A stretch of 12,592 nt of DNA from an uncultured Eubacteriales bacterium (GCA_934465125.1 CAKSKO010000011.1:1-12592); one strand, 5' to 3'. Shown: positions 1 through 7,587, counted from the stretch's first letter. A program made the numbers and translations. Notes: generated by a model from the sequence alone, not told the origin.

Positions 1-3
1 GCT

Positions 4-9
4 TATAAT
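4..9 (+). promoter_or_regulatory. Possible -10 box of the phosphohexomutase promoter
   Basis: A perfect TATAAT lies about 20 bases before the ribosome binding site of the phosphohexomutase. Any -35 box would be outside the window, so this is only a candidate. It would give a very short leader. Confidence 0.3.
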
Positions 10-42
10 AAAAGCATAGCTTATTAAAAAGGAGTGGAATGC

Positions 43-1572
43 ATGTTGGAACATAATTGGGAACAGCTAAAAAGTGGAACAGATATTCGCGGAGTTTCAT
101 CGGAAGGAATCGCATCAGAACCTATTCAGTTAACCGATGAGGTTATTAAGAAGATTTCACTTGGATTTGCAAGCTGGCTAATCAAAAAATTAGGAAAACC
201 TGGATCATCCCTTACCGTATCAATTGGTCACGACTCTCGTATCTCCGCAAATAGAATCAAAACGATAGTAATGGAATCTCTTCTCTCTTGCTCAATCAAC
301 GTATATGACTGCTCTCTTTCCTCAACCCCTGCGATGTTCATGACGACAATCGATTTAAATTGTGACGCCGCGATCCAAATCACAGCAAGCCACCACCCAT
401 TTAATAAAAATGGATTAAAATTCTTCACAAAAGACGGCGGCCTAAACAGCAAAGACATTGAATCTATCTTATTTTTAGCACAAACAGAAACCTTTCCTAA
501 ACAAGCAGAAGTAGGAACAGAAAAACGAATCAACTTTATGGATGCCTATTCCTCTCATCTGAGAAAATTGATCCAAAAAGAAGTAAACGCTTCCGATTAC
601 GAGCATCCTCTTAAAGGGCTTCATATTATTGTTGACGCCGGGAATGGCGTCGGCGGATTTTATGCAGAAAAAGTGTTGTCTCCTCTGGGTACAGATACAA
701 CAGGCAGTCAGTTTCTTGAACCAGACGGAATGTTCCCAAATCATATTCCGAATCCTGAAAACGAACAGGCAATGCATTCTATTTCAAGTGCAGTCGTTGC
801 ACATAACGCGGATCTCGGTGTGATTTTTGATACCGACGTCGACCGCGGCGGCGCTGTTGACGAAAAAGGAAACGAAATCAACCGAAACCGACTTGTTGCG
901 ATTGCTTCTGCAATTGCACTTGAGGGGAATCCCGGAGGGACAATCGTTACCGATTCAATCACTTCAAGTGGACTTAAGCAATACATCGAAAAGGAGCTAC
1001 ATGGCATCCATCACCGCTTTAAGCGCGGGTATAAGAACGTGATCAACGAAGCAATTCGCTTAAACAAAGAGGGGATTAATTGTCCGCTCGCGATCGAAAC
1101 GTCTGGGCATGCGGCACTTCGTGAAAACTATTTTCTTGACGACGGCGCATATCTTGTGACAAAAATCATTATAAAAGCAGCACTTTTGAAAAAACAGGGA
1201 AAAACAATCGCATCTATGCTTAAAAATCTCCCTGAACCAAAAGAAAGCTTAGAGCTTAGAATTCCAATTATCGAGCAGGACTTTAAACAATGCGGAAATA
1301 CCATTATTTCTAAGCTCAACGGATATGCAAAGCAGCAGTCAAATTGGACAATCGCGCCCGATAATTTTGAGGGAATTCGTGTTTCCTTCGGAGAGAATGG
1401 CGAAGACGGCTGGTTCTTGCTTCGTTTGAGCGTTCATGATCCGATTATGCCGTTGAATGTTGAAAGCAATATCTTAGGTGGGGTAAAAACAATATTAAAG
1501 CAACTGCTTGACTTTCTTTCCTCATTTTCTGGAATTGATTGCTCTGTTTTCAAAAACGTACTGTCAAAATAA
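43..1572 (+). CDS. Alpha-D-phosphohexomutase (phosphomannomutase/phosphoglucomutase family)
   Basis: This 509-residue cytosolic enzyme should move phosphate between C6 and C1 of a hexose (mannose or glucose phosphate), feeding sugar-nucleotide and envelope polysaccharide synthesis. The order of family motifs is complete: the phosphoserine loop TASHHP (Ser116), the metal loop DTDVDR (Asp263, 265, 267), the sugar loop ETSGHAA (352-358) and a C-terminal phosphate loop RLSVHDP (461-467). The last differs from the usual RxSGTEP/RxSNTEP form, and the metal loop differs from the common DGDxDR. Substrate therefore cannot be fixed. The ATG at 43 is chosen because AAAAGGAG at 27-34 sits 8 bases before it; a GTG at 34 overlaps that site. 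It is the only + strand gene and converges on the ABC cassette. Confidence 0.9.
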   Translation: MLEHNWEQLKSGTDIRGVSSEGIASEPIQLTDEVIKKISLGFASWLIKKLGKPGSSLTVSIGHDSRISANRIKTIVMESLLSCSINVYDCSLSSTPAMFMTTIDLNCDAAIQITASHHPFNKNGLKFFTKDGGLNSKDIESILFLAQTETFPKQAEVGTEKRINFMDAYSSHLRKLIQKEVNASDYEHPLKGLHIIVDAGNGVGGFYAEKVLSPLGTDTTGSQFLEPDGMFPNHIPNPENEQAMHSISSAVVAHNADLGVIFDTDVDRGGAVDEKGNEINRNRLVAIASAIALEGNPGGTIVTDSITSSGLKQYIEKELHGIHHRFKRGYKNVINEAIRLNKEGINCPLAIETSGHAALRENYFLDDGAYLVTKIIIKAALLKKQGKTIASMLKNLPEPKESLELRIPIIEQDFKQCGNTIISKLNGYAKQQSNWTIAPDNFEGIRVSFGENGEDGWFLLRLSVHDPIMPLNVESNILGGVKTILKQLLDFLSSFSGIDCSVFKNVLSK

Positions 1573-1591
1573 AATTACAAGCCTTCTAATC

Positions 1592-1626
1592 AAAAAAGGA
1601 TGAGACGATTTGTCTCATCCTTTTTT
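1592..1626. terminator. Bidirectional Rho-independent terminator
   Basis: A perfect 15-bp stem (1592-1606 with 1612-1626) closes a 5-base GATTT loop. It starts with six A and ends with six T, so each strand reads a GC-containing hairpin followed by a U-run. It lies between the convergent phosphohexomutase and GldG-like genes and should stop both transcripts. Confidence 0.92.
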
Positions 1627-1635
1627 AGGTTTCAT

Positions 1636-3105
1636 TTATCGATTCCTTCTCTTAACCCATACCACAATTCCAATCACAACAATCACAAGAGGCAAGAAGA
1701 TCGCAAACGCCCCGCCAATAAAGATCATCTGGCTTGCGTTGATGCCGAGCTCTTCTCCTGAAATTGATTTTGACTCAATCATTACGGTATCTTCACGCTC
1801 TGTAAAGATTTTAAACACATTTAGAAAATACTGTGAATTATTCAGCGCGCTCCTCGACAGGAACATCGTATCAAACCCAATCACAGATCCCGCTACCGAT
1901 ACATGAGATGGTTTCTCGATTCCTTCCGCCGAAACGTCGGCAACAACCATTGCGGGAATTGGTCCGTTGATATCGCTTTGGTTTGGCGACCAGTTCTCAT
2001 CTGCATCGCTCGGAATCACCCCTGCCGTCGCAGAGAACTGTAGGAGCGTTTTGACCTTTGTCTGATCAAGAACCTCTATCGGTTTGCTAAACGGCAACGA
2101 TACGGGAATATTGGTGTTTTGAATTCCTTGAGAATACGTATCGTCGACATACTCGTTTGTTGCATAGAACGGACTGTCTGTTGTCAGCAACTTCTTAGGA
2201 TCTGTTTCAAATACCAAACCGTCTCCTATTTTTACTCCAACACTCTCTAAGAATGCATTTAGGTTTGGAGTTTCTCCCTGGTTTGGCGCCGCAATATAGA
2301 AAATATCTTTTCCATAAGCCCCACCATTTTCAAGATATTTATTTAATTTTGTAATTGCCTGCTCATCGTAGTCCCTTTTGGGCCCATAGATGATCGCAAC
2401 TTCAGAGGAGAGATCAATCTCTTCTGTTAAAAGGGTCTGCGAAATTACTTCATAGTTATTTTTTTCAAGAAGATTTACAAACCCTGTCGAATCCTGCTCC
2501 TCAAATCCGCTGATTAGGGTGATCTTTACTTTTTCATCCGTCGTAACATTCAGAATCGCCGAAGTCATCGCTTGCTCCGCCTGAGAGGAAGTGATATACG
2601 CCCCGTAATAAGAACTCTCTACATTGAAAATATCCATTGCAGTCAAGATCTCATGACGGTCACCGCTTTTGACAATAATCGAATTCGTTTGAAGTTCTTC
2701 CGATGGATACGCGTTCGTATAGTTGGGAGTCTCTGTTAAATCAATGTATCTCAGAGTGATTCTATCGGATTGCTGCGCGTATTGCTTCAATACCGTATTG
2801 GCCTGTATAAAATATTCTCCGCCCGCTACAAACTCTTCCTCTTTTGCTAAAACATCGATTTCAACGTCTTTATCTAATGTCTTTAAATAGTCAATCGACG
2901 TTTCTGTTAACTGAAACACCTGATTTTTTGTCAGATCGAAGCTAAGCGTCACCTTTTTCCCTAAAACGCTTGCCCCCATATTGAGTAAAATCACAGCCAC
3001 AATAACGATTGCCGTAATCGCTGTCGCGATACTTCCGTGCCGGAATCTGCGATTGCTCCATTTTTCTTTTAATGTATGTTTTTTTTGTTCGTTATGTTCA
3101 CTCAT
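1636..3105 (-). CDS. GldG-like ABC transporter auxiliary membrane protein
   Basis: This 489-residue protein matches the GldG/ABC_transp_aux type: a short basic cytoplasmic N-terminus, a first membrane helix at about residues 26-48, a large extracytoplasmic domain (about 50-455) and a last helix at about 459-484 ending in Lys/Arg residues. The extracytoplasmic part contains a stretch typical of the family around SGFEEQDSTGF and IYGPKRDYDEQAI. The function of these proteins is poorly known; in Flavobacterium GldG works with GldF and GldA in gliding motility and secretion, while non-gliding Clostridia carry the same trio for an unknown substrate. Its ribosome site GAAAGGAG overlaps the end of the permease gene, so it is the third cistron. 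In many related cassettes I would expect a DUF4340 gene next; here a terminator follows. Confidence 0.85.
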   Translation of the reverse strand: MSEHNEQKKHTLKEKWSNRRFRHGSIATAITAIVIVAVILLNMGASVLGKKVTLSFDLTKNQVFQLTETSIDYLKTLDKDVEIDVLAKEEEFVAGGEYFIQANTVLKQYAQQSDRITLRYIDLTETPNYTNAYPSEELQTNSIIVKSGDRHEILTAMDIFNVESSYYGAYITSSQAEQAMTSAILNVTTDEKVKITLISGFEEQDSTGFVNLLEKNNYEVISQTLLTEEIDLSSEVAIIYGPKRDYDEQAITKLNKYLENGGAYGKDIFYIAAPNQGETPNLNAFLESVGVKIGDGLVFETDPKKLLTTDSPFYATNEYVDDTYSQGIQNTNIPVSLPFSKPIEVLDQTKVKTLLQFSATAGVIPSDADENWSPNQSDINGPIPAMVVADVSAEGIEKPSHVSVAGSVIGFDTMFLSRSALNNSQYFLNVFKIFTEREDTVMIESKSISGEELGINASQMIFIGGAFAIFLPLVIVVIGIVVWVKRRNR

Positions 3106-3121
3106 TCTAGCAGCACTCCTT

Positions 3122-3826
3122 TCAGCTCCATCTCTTCTTTTCGAAGATGCGCACCGTCAAAAATACAAACAGCGCACTGACACTCAAAAAGAAGAAGACG
3201 TCGACTAGATTAAAAATTCCCATCGTAAAATCTGAATAATGTGCCGTAAACGAAATGTTTCTTAAAATATTGCTGATAAATTGTACCGGAATGATACTGG
3301 AGATAAAGTCCATCATAATGACAAAAATCGCAACAGCGAATCCGCTGACCGCGGCGATTACCTGATTTTCTGTTAAGGAGGACAAAAACATCCCGATCGC
3401 GATCAAAGCGGCGCCCAATAAGAAGAGTCCTAAGAAATTTCCCAATACAACCGGCCAGTCTGGTCTGACAAAGAATGAAATGACGATAGCATATAAAAGC
3501 GTCACCGAAATGCTAATCACATACAGAATGAGCGCTGCAAAATATTTTCCAAGCGCGATCGAACTCAAACGCACCGGAGCGGTAAAAAGCGCTTGATCGG
3601 TTTTTTGTTTTTTATCTTCGCTAATGAGCCTCATCGTCAAAATCGGGATTAAAAATGCAACAACGGTAAATAAATTACTGAACACATTATTTAAGCTTGC
3701 ACTGTTTCGGTAAAGCGATGCAGAAAAAAAGTAGATCCCCGCAAATAAATAAAATACTGCCAAAACAATATAGCCGATTGCGGAAGAAAAATAAGAGGAT
3801 AACTCCCGTTTTAAAATCGCTGTCAT
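3122..3826 (-). CDS. ABC-2 type transporter permease (GldF-like)
   Basis: The protein has 234 residues and about six hydrophobic helices (roughly 17-36, 52-68, 90-116, 126-150, 155-177, 205-229), as expected for an ABC-2 family permease subunit of the GldF/NosY kind. There is no large loop domain. The cytoplasmic segment after helix 2 contains RLISEDKKQKTDQALFTAPV, resembling the coupling region of this family. The ATG overlaps the ATPase stop codon in an ATGA arrangement, with GGAGGAG just upstream, which suggests translational coupling. It should form the membrane pore with the ATPase, probably as a dimer. The substrate cannot be inferred. Confidence 0.9.
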   Translation of the reverse strand: MTAILKRELSSYFSSAIGYIVLAVFYLFAGIYFFSASLYRNSASLNNVFSNLFTVVAFLIPILTMRLISEDKKQKTDQALFTAPVRLSSIALGKYFAALILYVISISVTLLYAIVISFFVRPDWPVVLGNFLGLFLLGAALIAIGMFLSSLTENQVIAAVSGFAVAIFVIMMDFISSIIPVQFISNILRNISFTAHYSDFTMGIFNLVDVFFFLSVSALFVFLTVRIFEKKRWS

Positions 3827-4890
3827 GCTTTGTCTCCTCCATTCTCCTGATTATCTCGATCCATTTCTGCTTGACCTTGCTCGGTGGATTTTTGCTCTGA
3901 GTTTTCCTCTGCTGGATTTTGTTCATTCAATTGCTGGTCTTGCGGTTCTTTCTCTTCTTTTTCTTCTTCGAGCAGACGCAGGAACACTTCTTCAAGATCG
4001 AGCTGGATCGGGCTGAGTGTTAAAAGAGAGAGATCTTTTTGCGAAAGGTTCTGGAATAAAGTCTTTCGAACATCGTGTTCCGGCATCGTTTCAATCAGGT
4101 ATTCAAAAACACCAGATTCTTTTTCTCCACGGTTTGTGATCTTTATAATCCCTTCGATTGCCTCTAGCGTCTCATTGATCTGCTCGCTCTTTCCTTGAAT
4201 CTCTGCAACAAAGGCTGTTTTTCTCTTTAATCCCTTTGATAGGTTTTCCGGGGTATCGTCTGCAACAATTTTGCCTTTGTTGATCATCAAAACTCTGTCG
4301 CATATCGCCTCTATCTCCGATAATACATGAGAAGATAAAATCACGGTGTGTTTCTCTTTGAGGCCTTTGATAAGATTCCTGATTTCAATAATTTGCTTTG
4401 GATCGAGTCCTACCGTCGGCTCATCCAGAACCAAAAGGGGAGGATCTCCCAAGAGCGCCTGTGCAAGTCCTACTCGCTGTTTATATCCTTTCGATAAATT
4501 TTTGATGATACGCCCCTTGACGTCGCTGATCGAAAGTAAATCGCAGATGTTCTCTATATGCTCTTGTTTCGGTTTTTTTACCTTTTTTAAGTCAAACATA
4601 AAACTCAAATAATCCACTACTGTCATATCTAAATAAAGCGGTGGCTGTTCTGGTAGATAGCCAATTTGCGCCTTTGCTTTCATCGGTTCCTCAAGAATTT
4701 CGTGATCGCCAATGGTAACCGTTCCTTCATTCGATGATAAATAGCCTGTGATGATATTCATCGTTGTAGATTTGCCTGCGCCGTTCGGGCCTAAGAATCC
4801 TAAGATCTCACCGTCGTTCACAGTAAAACTCACGTCGTCAAGCGCGAGTTTGTTTCCGTAACGCTTTGTTAGATGTTTTACCTCTATCAT
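3823..4890 (-). CDS. ABC transporter ATP-binding protein (GldA/CcmA type)
   Basis: This 355-residue ATPase powers the adjacent permease. All nucleotide-binding motifs are intact: Walker A GPNGAGKST (34-42), a Q-loop region at IGYLPEQPPLY (76-86), the signature LSKGYKQR (132-139), Walker B LLVLDEPTVGLDP (152-164) and the switch histidine in SSH (His188). The domain after residue about 215 is the usual C-terminal extension of export-type ATPases. From about residue 308 to the end there is an extra tail of almost only Glu, Gln, Asn, Asp and Lys, likely disordered and unusual for the family. The start is supported by AAAGGAG upstream and a promoter 60-90 bases away. It is the first gene of the cassette. 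Confidence 0.93.
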   Translation of the reverse strand: MIEVKHLTKRYGNKLALDDVSFTVNDGEILGFLGPNGAGKSTTMNIITGYLSSNEGTVTIGDHEILEEPMKAKAQIGYLPEQPPLYLDMTVVDYLSFMFDLKKVKKPKQEHIENICDLLSISDVKGRIIKNLSKGYKQRVGLAQALLGDPPLLVLDEPTVGLDPKQIIEIRNLIKGLKEKHTVILSSHVLSEIEAICDRVLMINKGKIVADDTPENLSKGLKRKTAFVAEIQGKSEQINETLEAIEGIIKITNRGEKESGVFEYLIETMPEHDVRKTLFQNLSQKDLSLLTLSPIQLDLEEVFLRLLEEEKEEKEPQDQQLNEQNPAEENSEQKSTEQGQAEMDRDNQENGGDKA

Positions 4891-4951
4891 TCACTCTCAC
4901 TCCTTTTATAGTTGGATCTCTATATGTAAAAAGTGCATAGTTTCCCTTTCT

Positions 4952-4980
4952 ATTATATTTCTGAGGGAAGCTTTTTCCAA
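4952..4980 (-). promoter_or_regulatory. Promoter of the ABC transporter cassette
   Basis: On the - strand, TTGGAA (4975-4980) is followed after exactly 17 bases by a perfect TATAAT (4952-4957). The predicted transcript starts near 4945 and gives a leader of about 55 bases before the ATPase start. This is a housekeeping-type promoter. Confidence 0.75.
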
Positions 4981-5157
4981 CTTTAAATTTTATTTTAGTG
5001 CAATCAAAAAGACTAAGTGTTACAAATATATGAATATTAAGCTCATAAAAACCCTTTTAACGCATAATGTTCTGCAAGATTCGAGAAAAACGGGAGCTTA
5101 AAATTATTTTTCACTAGACTTTACAATTAGTATAATGACCACAATAAAATACACAAT
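4981..5157. other. Non-coding stretch with a spaced inverted repeat
   Basis: No convincing reading frame is present. An 8-bp perfect inverted repeat, TTAAGCTC (5037-5044) and GAGCTTAA (5094-5101), encloses 49 bases. Read on the - strand the arms could be extended by a short CC/GG plus UUUU/AAAA pairing, giving an imperfect stem. A weak - strand promoter-like pair, TTGTGT (5151-5156) and TATACT (5129-5134), lies just before it. A small structured RNA is possible but unproven, and the area is AT-rich enough for chance matches. Confidence 0.3.
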
Positions 5158-5442
5158 CTATAGATTTACCTTTAGCCGTTCACCGAGCACCGGTAAAAAT
5201 GATATTGCGATAGATTGTAAACGGTAATCTGCACTTAATACAATCGACTGTGCTGTACTTCTGCGAACCAACATGTCCTCTTTTTCAGACGTTAAAAAAT
5301 GAGTCCCGTCATCAACCCAAATACATAACAAGCCGTTGACTTGGAAGGTCTTATCATACAAGCAGCTCACAGCCGGTTTCTGTCTTTTAAAAAAACGGTT
5401 GCGCGCACTCTCTTCCTTTCTCCTTGTCCCCTGACGCAGCAA
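5158..5442 (-). CDS. Possible small protein of unknown function, start or frame uncertain
   Basis: The open frame runs 94 codons from a TTG at 5442 to a TAG. I do not recognise the family. The part from about residue 24 onward looks genuinely coding (mixed beta-rich composition, for example LLCIWVDDGTHFLTSEKE), while the first 20 residues are nearly all Arg/Lys/Glu because they read through purine-rich AAGGAG and AAAGGAAG motifs that look like ribosome sites. Those sites point instead to a GTG at 5408, which lies in the next frame and stops after 13 codons. A run T-TTT-TTA in that frame would join it to the long frame by a -1 slip. So it may be a TTG-started gene, a gene using frameshifting, or one broken by a one-base deletion. 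A promoter lies upstream. Confidence 0.4.
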   Translation of the reverse strand: MLRQGTRRKEESARNRFFKRQKPAVSCLYDKTFQVNGLLCIWVDDGTHFLTSEKEDMLVRRSTAQSIVLSADYRLQSIAISFLPVLGERLKVNL

Positions 5443-5505
5443 AATTGTTTCCGACAGGCCTTTGTTTTTTATGTTCCTGTGTGCTTCTTCGCAACACTAA
5501 TTTTT

Positions 5506-5535
5506 ATTATACAGCATTTTATCTTATGCAAGCAA
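5506..5535 (-). promoter_or_regulatory. Promoter upstream of the small unknown gene
   Basis: TTGCTT (5530-5535) and a perfect TATAAT (5506-5511) are separated by 18 bases on the - strand. The predicted start near 5499 gives a leader of about 60-90 bases, depending on which start codon is used. This is the main reason to think the region from 5158 to 5500 is expressed. Confidence 0.6.
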
Positions 5536-5565
5536 TGGGAACTGGAAATTTATTTTCTATAGTTT

Positions 5566-5597
5566 TTTCCAAAAAGGAAGTGCTCAATTTTTGGAAA
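5566..5597. repeat. 10-bp perfect inverted repeat, possible operator
   Basis: TTTCCAAAAA (5566-5575) and TTTTTGGAAA (5588-5597) are perfect inverted copies with a 12-base spacer. The repeat lies about 45 bases upstream of the -35 box of the small gene's promoter. There is no U-run after it in either direction, so it does not look like a terminator. The rest of 5598-5699 shows nothing I can name. Confidence 0.35.
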
Positions 5598-5703
5598 CCT
5601 TCTTACAGCTGGTAATATTGTATATTTTATCTACTTTTAAAGAATAAAACAATTCATATTATCTTCTATTCTGTTCTCTATCAATTTGTATCTTTTCTTA
5701 ATT

Positions 5704-5747
5704 AAAAAGAGGAAGATCTTCGGATTTGCTGAAAATCTTCCTCTTTG
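5704..5747 (-). terminator. Terminator of the G5/3D protein gene
   Basis: A 12-bp stem pairs 5706-5717 with 5735-5746. One mismatch further in, three more pairs (5719-5721 with 5731-5733) extend it. On the - strand the stem ends in TTTTT before AATTAAG. It begins about 10 bases after the stop codon of the secreted protein. Confidence 0.8.
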
Positions 5748-5756
5748 TTTCAATTT

Positions 5757-7001
5757 TTAACCTAGAATATAAATAGACACGTTTCTTCTTCCAAATTGGT
5801 AACACTCATCGAGCGTATCATAGTATAAATCAACAAGCGCTGATCCCGACATAAGCGCTCCACCTGTATCAGCCGCAACCGCATAACCATATACAAAAGA
5901 ACCATCTGCAGATGTAATATATAATCTAGTGCCATATGGGATAATATTTGGATTTACCGCAACATTCCCATACTGCGCCGGACGCCCTGTCGATGTCGAT
6001 GCTCCAACAGATGCCGTGTAAGCTGTTGCAGTGCCTGTTAGAACTGAAGTATAAGAAATTGTGTTGCCGTAATGGTCTACAAACGTTCCGTCGTTATTGT
6101 TCTTTGAGTATCCACTCGAGACCGGTTTTGAGGTGGCCGTTTCCGTTTGTTTTGGCTTAATTCCAATCCACTTGCGCGCAGGCTTCGACTGCTTGGTAAT
6201 TTCATTGCCGATTTGTCTTGATTCAATTACTTTTCCATTTACAATTTTATCACGAGTGATAATCTCGCGCTGCCCTTCTTCTCCGTCCTCAATCTCGGTT
6301 TCTCCTTCATACAGCGTGTCTGACAGACTAATCAGCGTATCATAAGGAATGGTCTCTGTCTGCTTGATTTCTCGGTATTCTACTCGATCGACACGAAGAA
6401 GCATGTTTTCTTTGACAAGTGACTCTTTATCGACATTGACCGCGTCATCGTCTGACAGTTCAATCAACAGAAAATCAAGTGCATTTTTTACACTCCCCTC
6501 CGGAACAATCACTGTCTGCGCCTCTTCTCCTGCAAGAACTAACTGGATCTTATACCTGCGCTGTATCGAAATTTCCATTTCGGCGGTGAGCTTTGCTGTA
6601 GGATCTGGTGTTACAACGTCGTTTTCCCCTAGGACCACCCCCGAGGCTTTTACCGCATCCGCCACTGTTCCATCTGTAAAAACAAGAGATTTTGTTTTGC
6701 CATCTGCAGTAACAGAAACGTCGAATGCTCTCTTTACTGTAATATGAATCGTATCTTTGCCATCGTCTGTTCGAATAATATCGTCGTTTTCAGAAAAAAT
6801 AATGCCCGCCTGATCAAGAATCTGTTCGGTATCCCGGCTGATGGTCATAAACGTGTGTGTTTGCTCTCCATCTTCAATGTTTACTTTTCGGCTAAATGCA
6901 GCTACTGATACCGCTGAGGTCACTGCAATCGAGCCCATTACAACCAAAGCAATGATTCTCTTCATCTGAAGATTCATACGCCTTTTCATGTTGGCTTTCA
7001 T
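5757..7001 (-). CDS. Secreted DUF348/G5/3D-domain cell-wall protein (YabE-like)
   Basis: The 414-residue product begins with a basic stretch and a hydrophobic segment (IIALVVMGSIAVTSAVSVAAF, split here only as a description), acting as signal peptide or membrane anchor. It then has about three DUF348 repeats, a G5 domain (around RVEYREIKQTETIPYDTL), a Lys/Thr-rich linker and a C-terminal 3D domain. The 3D domain shows GTATAYTA, NPNIIPYGTRLYI, AADTGGAL and LVDLYYD, with the aspartates expected of this MltA-related fold. Relatives (YabE, RpfB-like and Stp-type proteins) are cell-wall remodelling enzymes, so peptidoglycan cleavage outside the cell is likely. The ATG at 7001 is used because AAAGGAG (7014-7020) precedes it, though at a long 12-base spacing; an open frame reaching 7121 would include the promoter. 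It is monocistronic. Confidence 0.9.
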   Translation of the reverse strand: MKANMKRRMNLQMKRIIALVVMGSIAVTSAVSVAAFSRKVNIEDGEQTHTFMTISRDTEQILDQAGIIFSENDDIIRTDDGKDTIHITVKRAFDVSVTADGKTKSLVFTDGTVADAVKASGVVLGENDVVTPDPTAKLTAEMEISIQRRYKIQLVLAGEEAQTVIVPEGSVKNALDFLLIELSDDDAVNVDKESLVKENMLLRVDRVEYREIKQTETIPYDTLISLSDTLYEGETEIEDGEEGQREIITRDKIVNGKVIESRQIGNEITKQSKPARKWIGIKPKQTETATSKPVSSGYSKNNNDGTFVDHYGNTISYTSVLTGTATAYTASVGASTSTGRPAQYGNVAVNPNIIPYGTRLYITSADGSFVYGYAVAADTGGALMSGSALVDLYYDTLDECYQFGRRNVSIYILG

Positions 7002-7031
7002 AGTTTTCAAGTTCTCCTTTGTCCTTTTATT

Positions 7032-7066
7032 TAGGCAGAACAAATAGTTTTGAATTACTCTGCCTA
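7032..7066 (-). promoter_or_regulatory. Hairpin in the leader of the G5/3D gene
   Basis: An 8-bp perfect stem, TAGGCAGA with TCTGCCTA, closes a 19-base loop inside the predicted 5' untranslated region, about 12 bases before the ribosome site. No U-run follows, so it is not a terminator. It may affect mRNA stability or translation. I see no c-di-AMP (ydaO) riboswitch core, although that riboswitch controls similar wall genes in other species. Confidence 0.4.
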
Positions 7067-7101
7067 CTGACGAGGTGTCAGGATTTTTCTTGTTAGTTGC
7101 T

Positions 7102-7130
7102 ATTATATTAGCTACTTGCAATTATGTCAA
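7102..7130 (-). promoter_or_regulatory. Consensus promoter of the G5/3D gene
   Basis: TTGACA (7125-7130) and TATAAT (7102-7107) are both perfect and separated by 17 bases on the - strand. This is the strongest promoter in the window. The start near 7094 gives a leader of about 93 bases. A short inverted repeat, TTGTA-N7-TACAA (7150-7166), lies about 20 bases upstream of the -35 box and could be an operator, but it is weak. Confidence 0.9.
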
Positions 7131-7450
7131 ACCTAAAAACTTTTACATTTTGTATTGTTTGTACAATTTAAAGCATATTCTTTTTGTAAATCGGTATTAA
7201 ATCGATCTGATTCTCCAAAATACTTAACTTTTTTCTGCCCACATCGTGGAAATTTTTGATTGGCTTCTGTGCATGTTGTAAAAAATTAAAGATTACAATC
7301 CTGTTACATAAAGTTACAAAGATATTTCAAATAAATGCAACTTTCTCACTTCTCCGAAGTTATTATCTATGTTTTTTATCCCACTGATATCTCTAGCTAT
7401 CTTGCGTACAGTGCTATTCACAATCATTCCAAGCTGTATCTGTGTCCTTC
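7131..7450. other. AT-rich intergenic stretch without a gene
   Basis: About 320 bases between the G5/3D promoter and the rpsI terminator hold no supported gene or RNA. I see only small AT-rich palindromes, such as TTGTA-N7-TACAA at 7150-7166 and a CCAC-ATC-GTGG at about 7240-7250, neither of which I can assign a role. Confidence 0.5.
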
Positions 7451-7493
7451 ATAAATAAAAAACAACCTTTTCACAGATTATGTGAAAAGGTTG
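7451..7493 (-). terminator. Terminator of the rplM-rpsI operon
   Basis: A perfect 13-bp stem (7463-7475 with 7481-7493) closes a 5-base loop, and on the - strand it is followed by TTTTTTATTTAT. It lies about 95 bases after the rpsI stop codon and should end the ribosomal protein transcript. Confidence 0.93.
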
Positions 7494-7587
7494 CCTTCTG
7501 CTGATAACCTGCCCCTTAATCTTCATAAAGCGCAGACAAGTACAAATTAGAGGCATTTCGCATTCGCGATAACCACCCCAATAAAAA

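Noticed and set aside
34..42. GTG start at 34 for the phosphohexomutase
   Set aside because: The GTG overlaps the GGAG ribosome site; the ATG at 43 has correct spacing and the family N-terminus fits.
741..1319. Antisense open frames inside the phosphohexomutase gene
   Set aside because: They lie opposite a clear coding region with intact family motifs, and lack ribosome sites.
5108..5136. + strand promoter-like TTTTCA-N17-TATAAT
   Set aside because: It overlaps a - strand promoter-like pair in very AT-rich DNA and leads to no gene on the + strand.
5341..5562. + strand open frames at 5341-5615
   Set aside because: No ribosome site and low-complexity composition; they mirror the - strand promoter and small gene.
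7002..7121. Longer N-terminus of the G5/3D protein from 7121
   Set aside because: It would begin inside the promoter, upstream of the predicted transcript start, and adds no recognisable signal.
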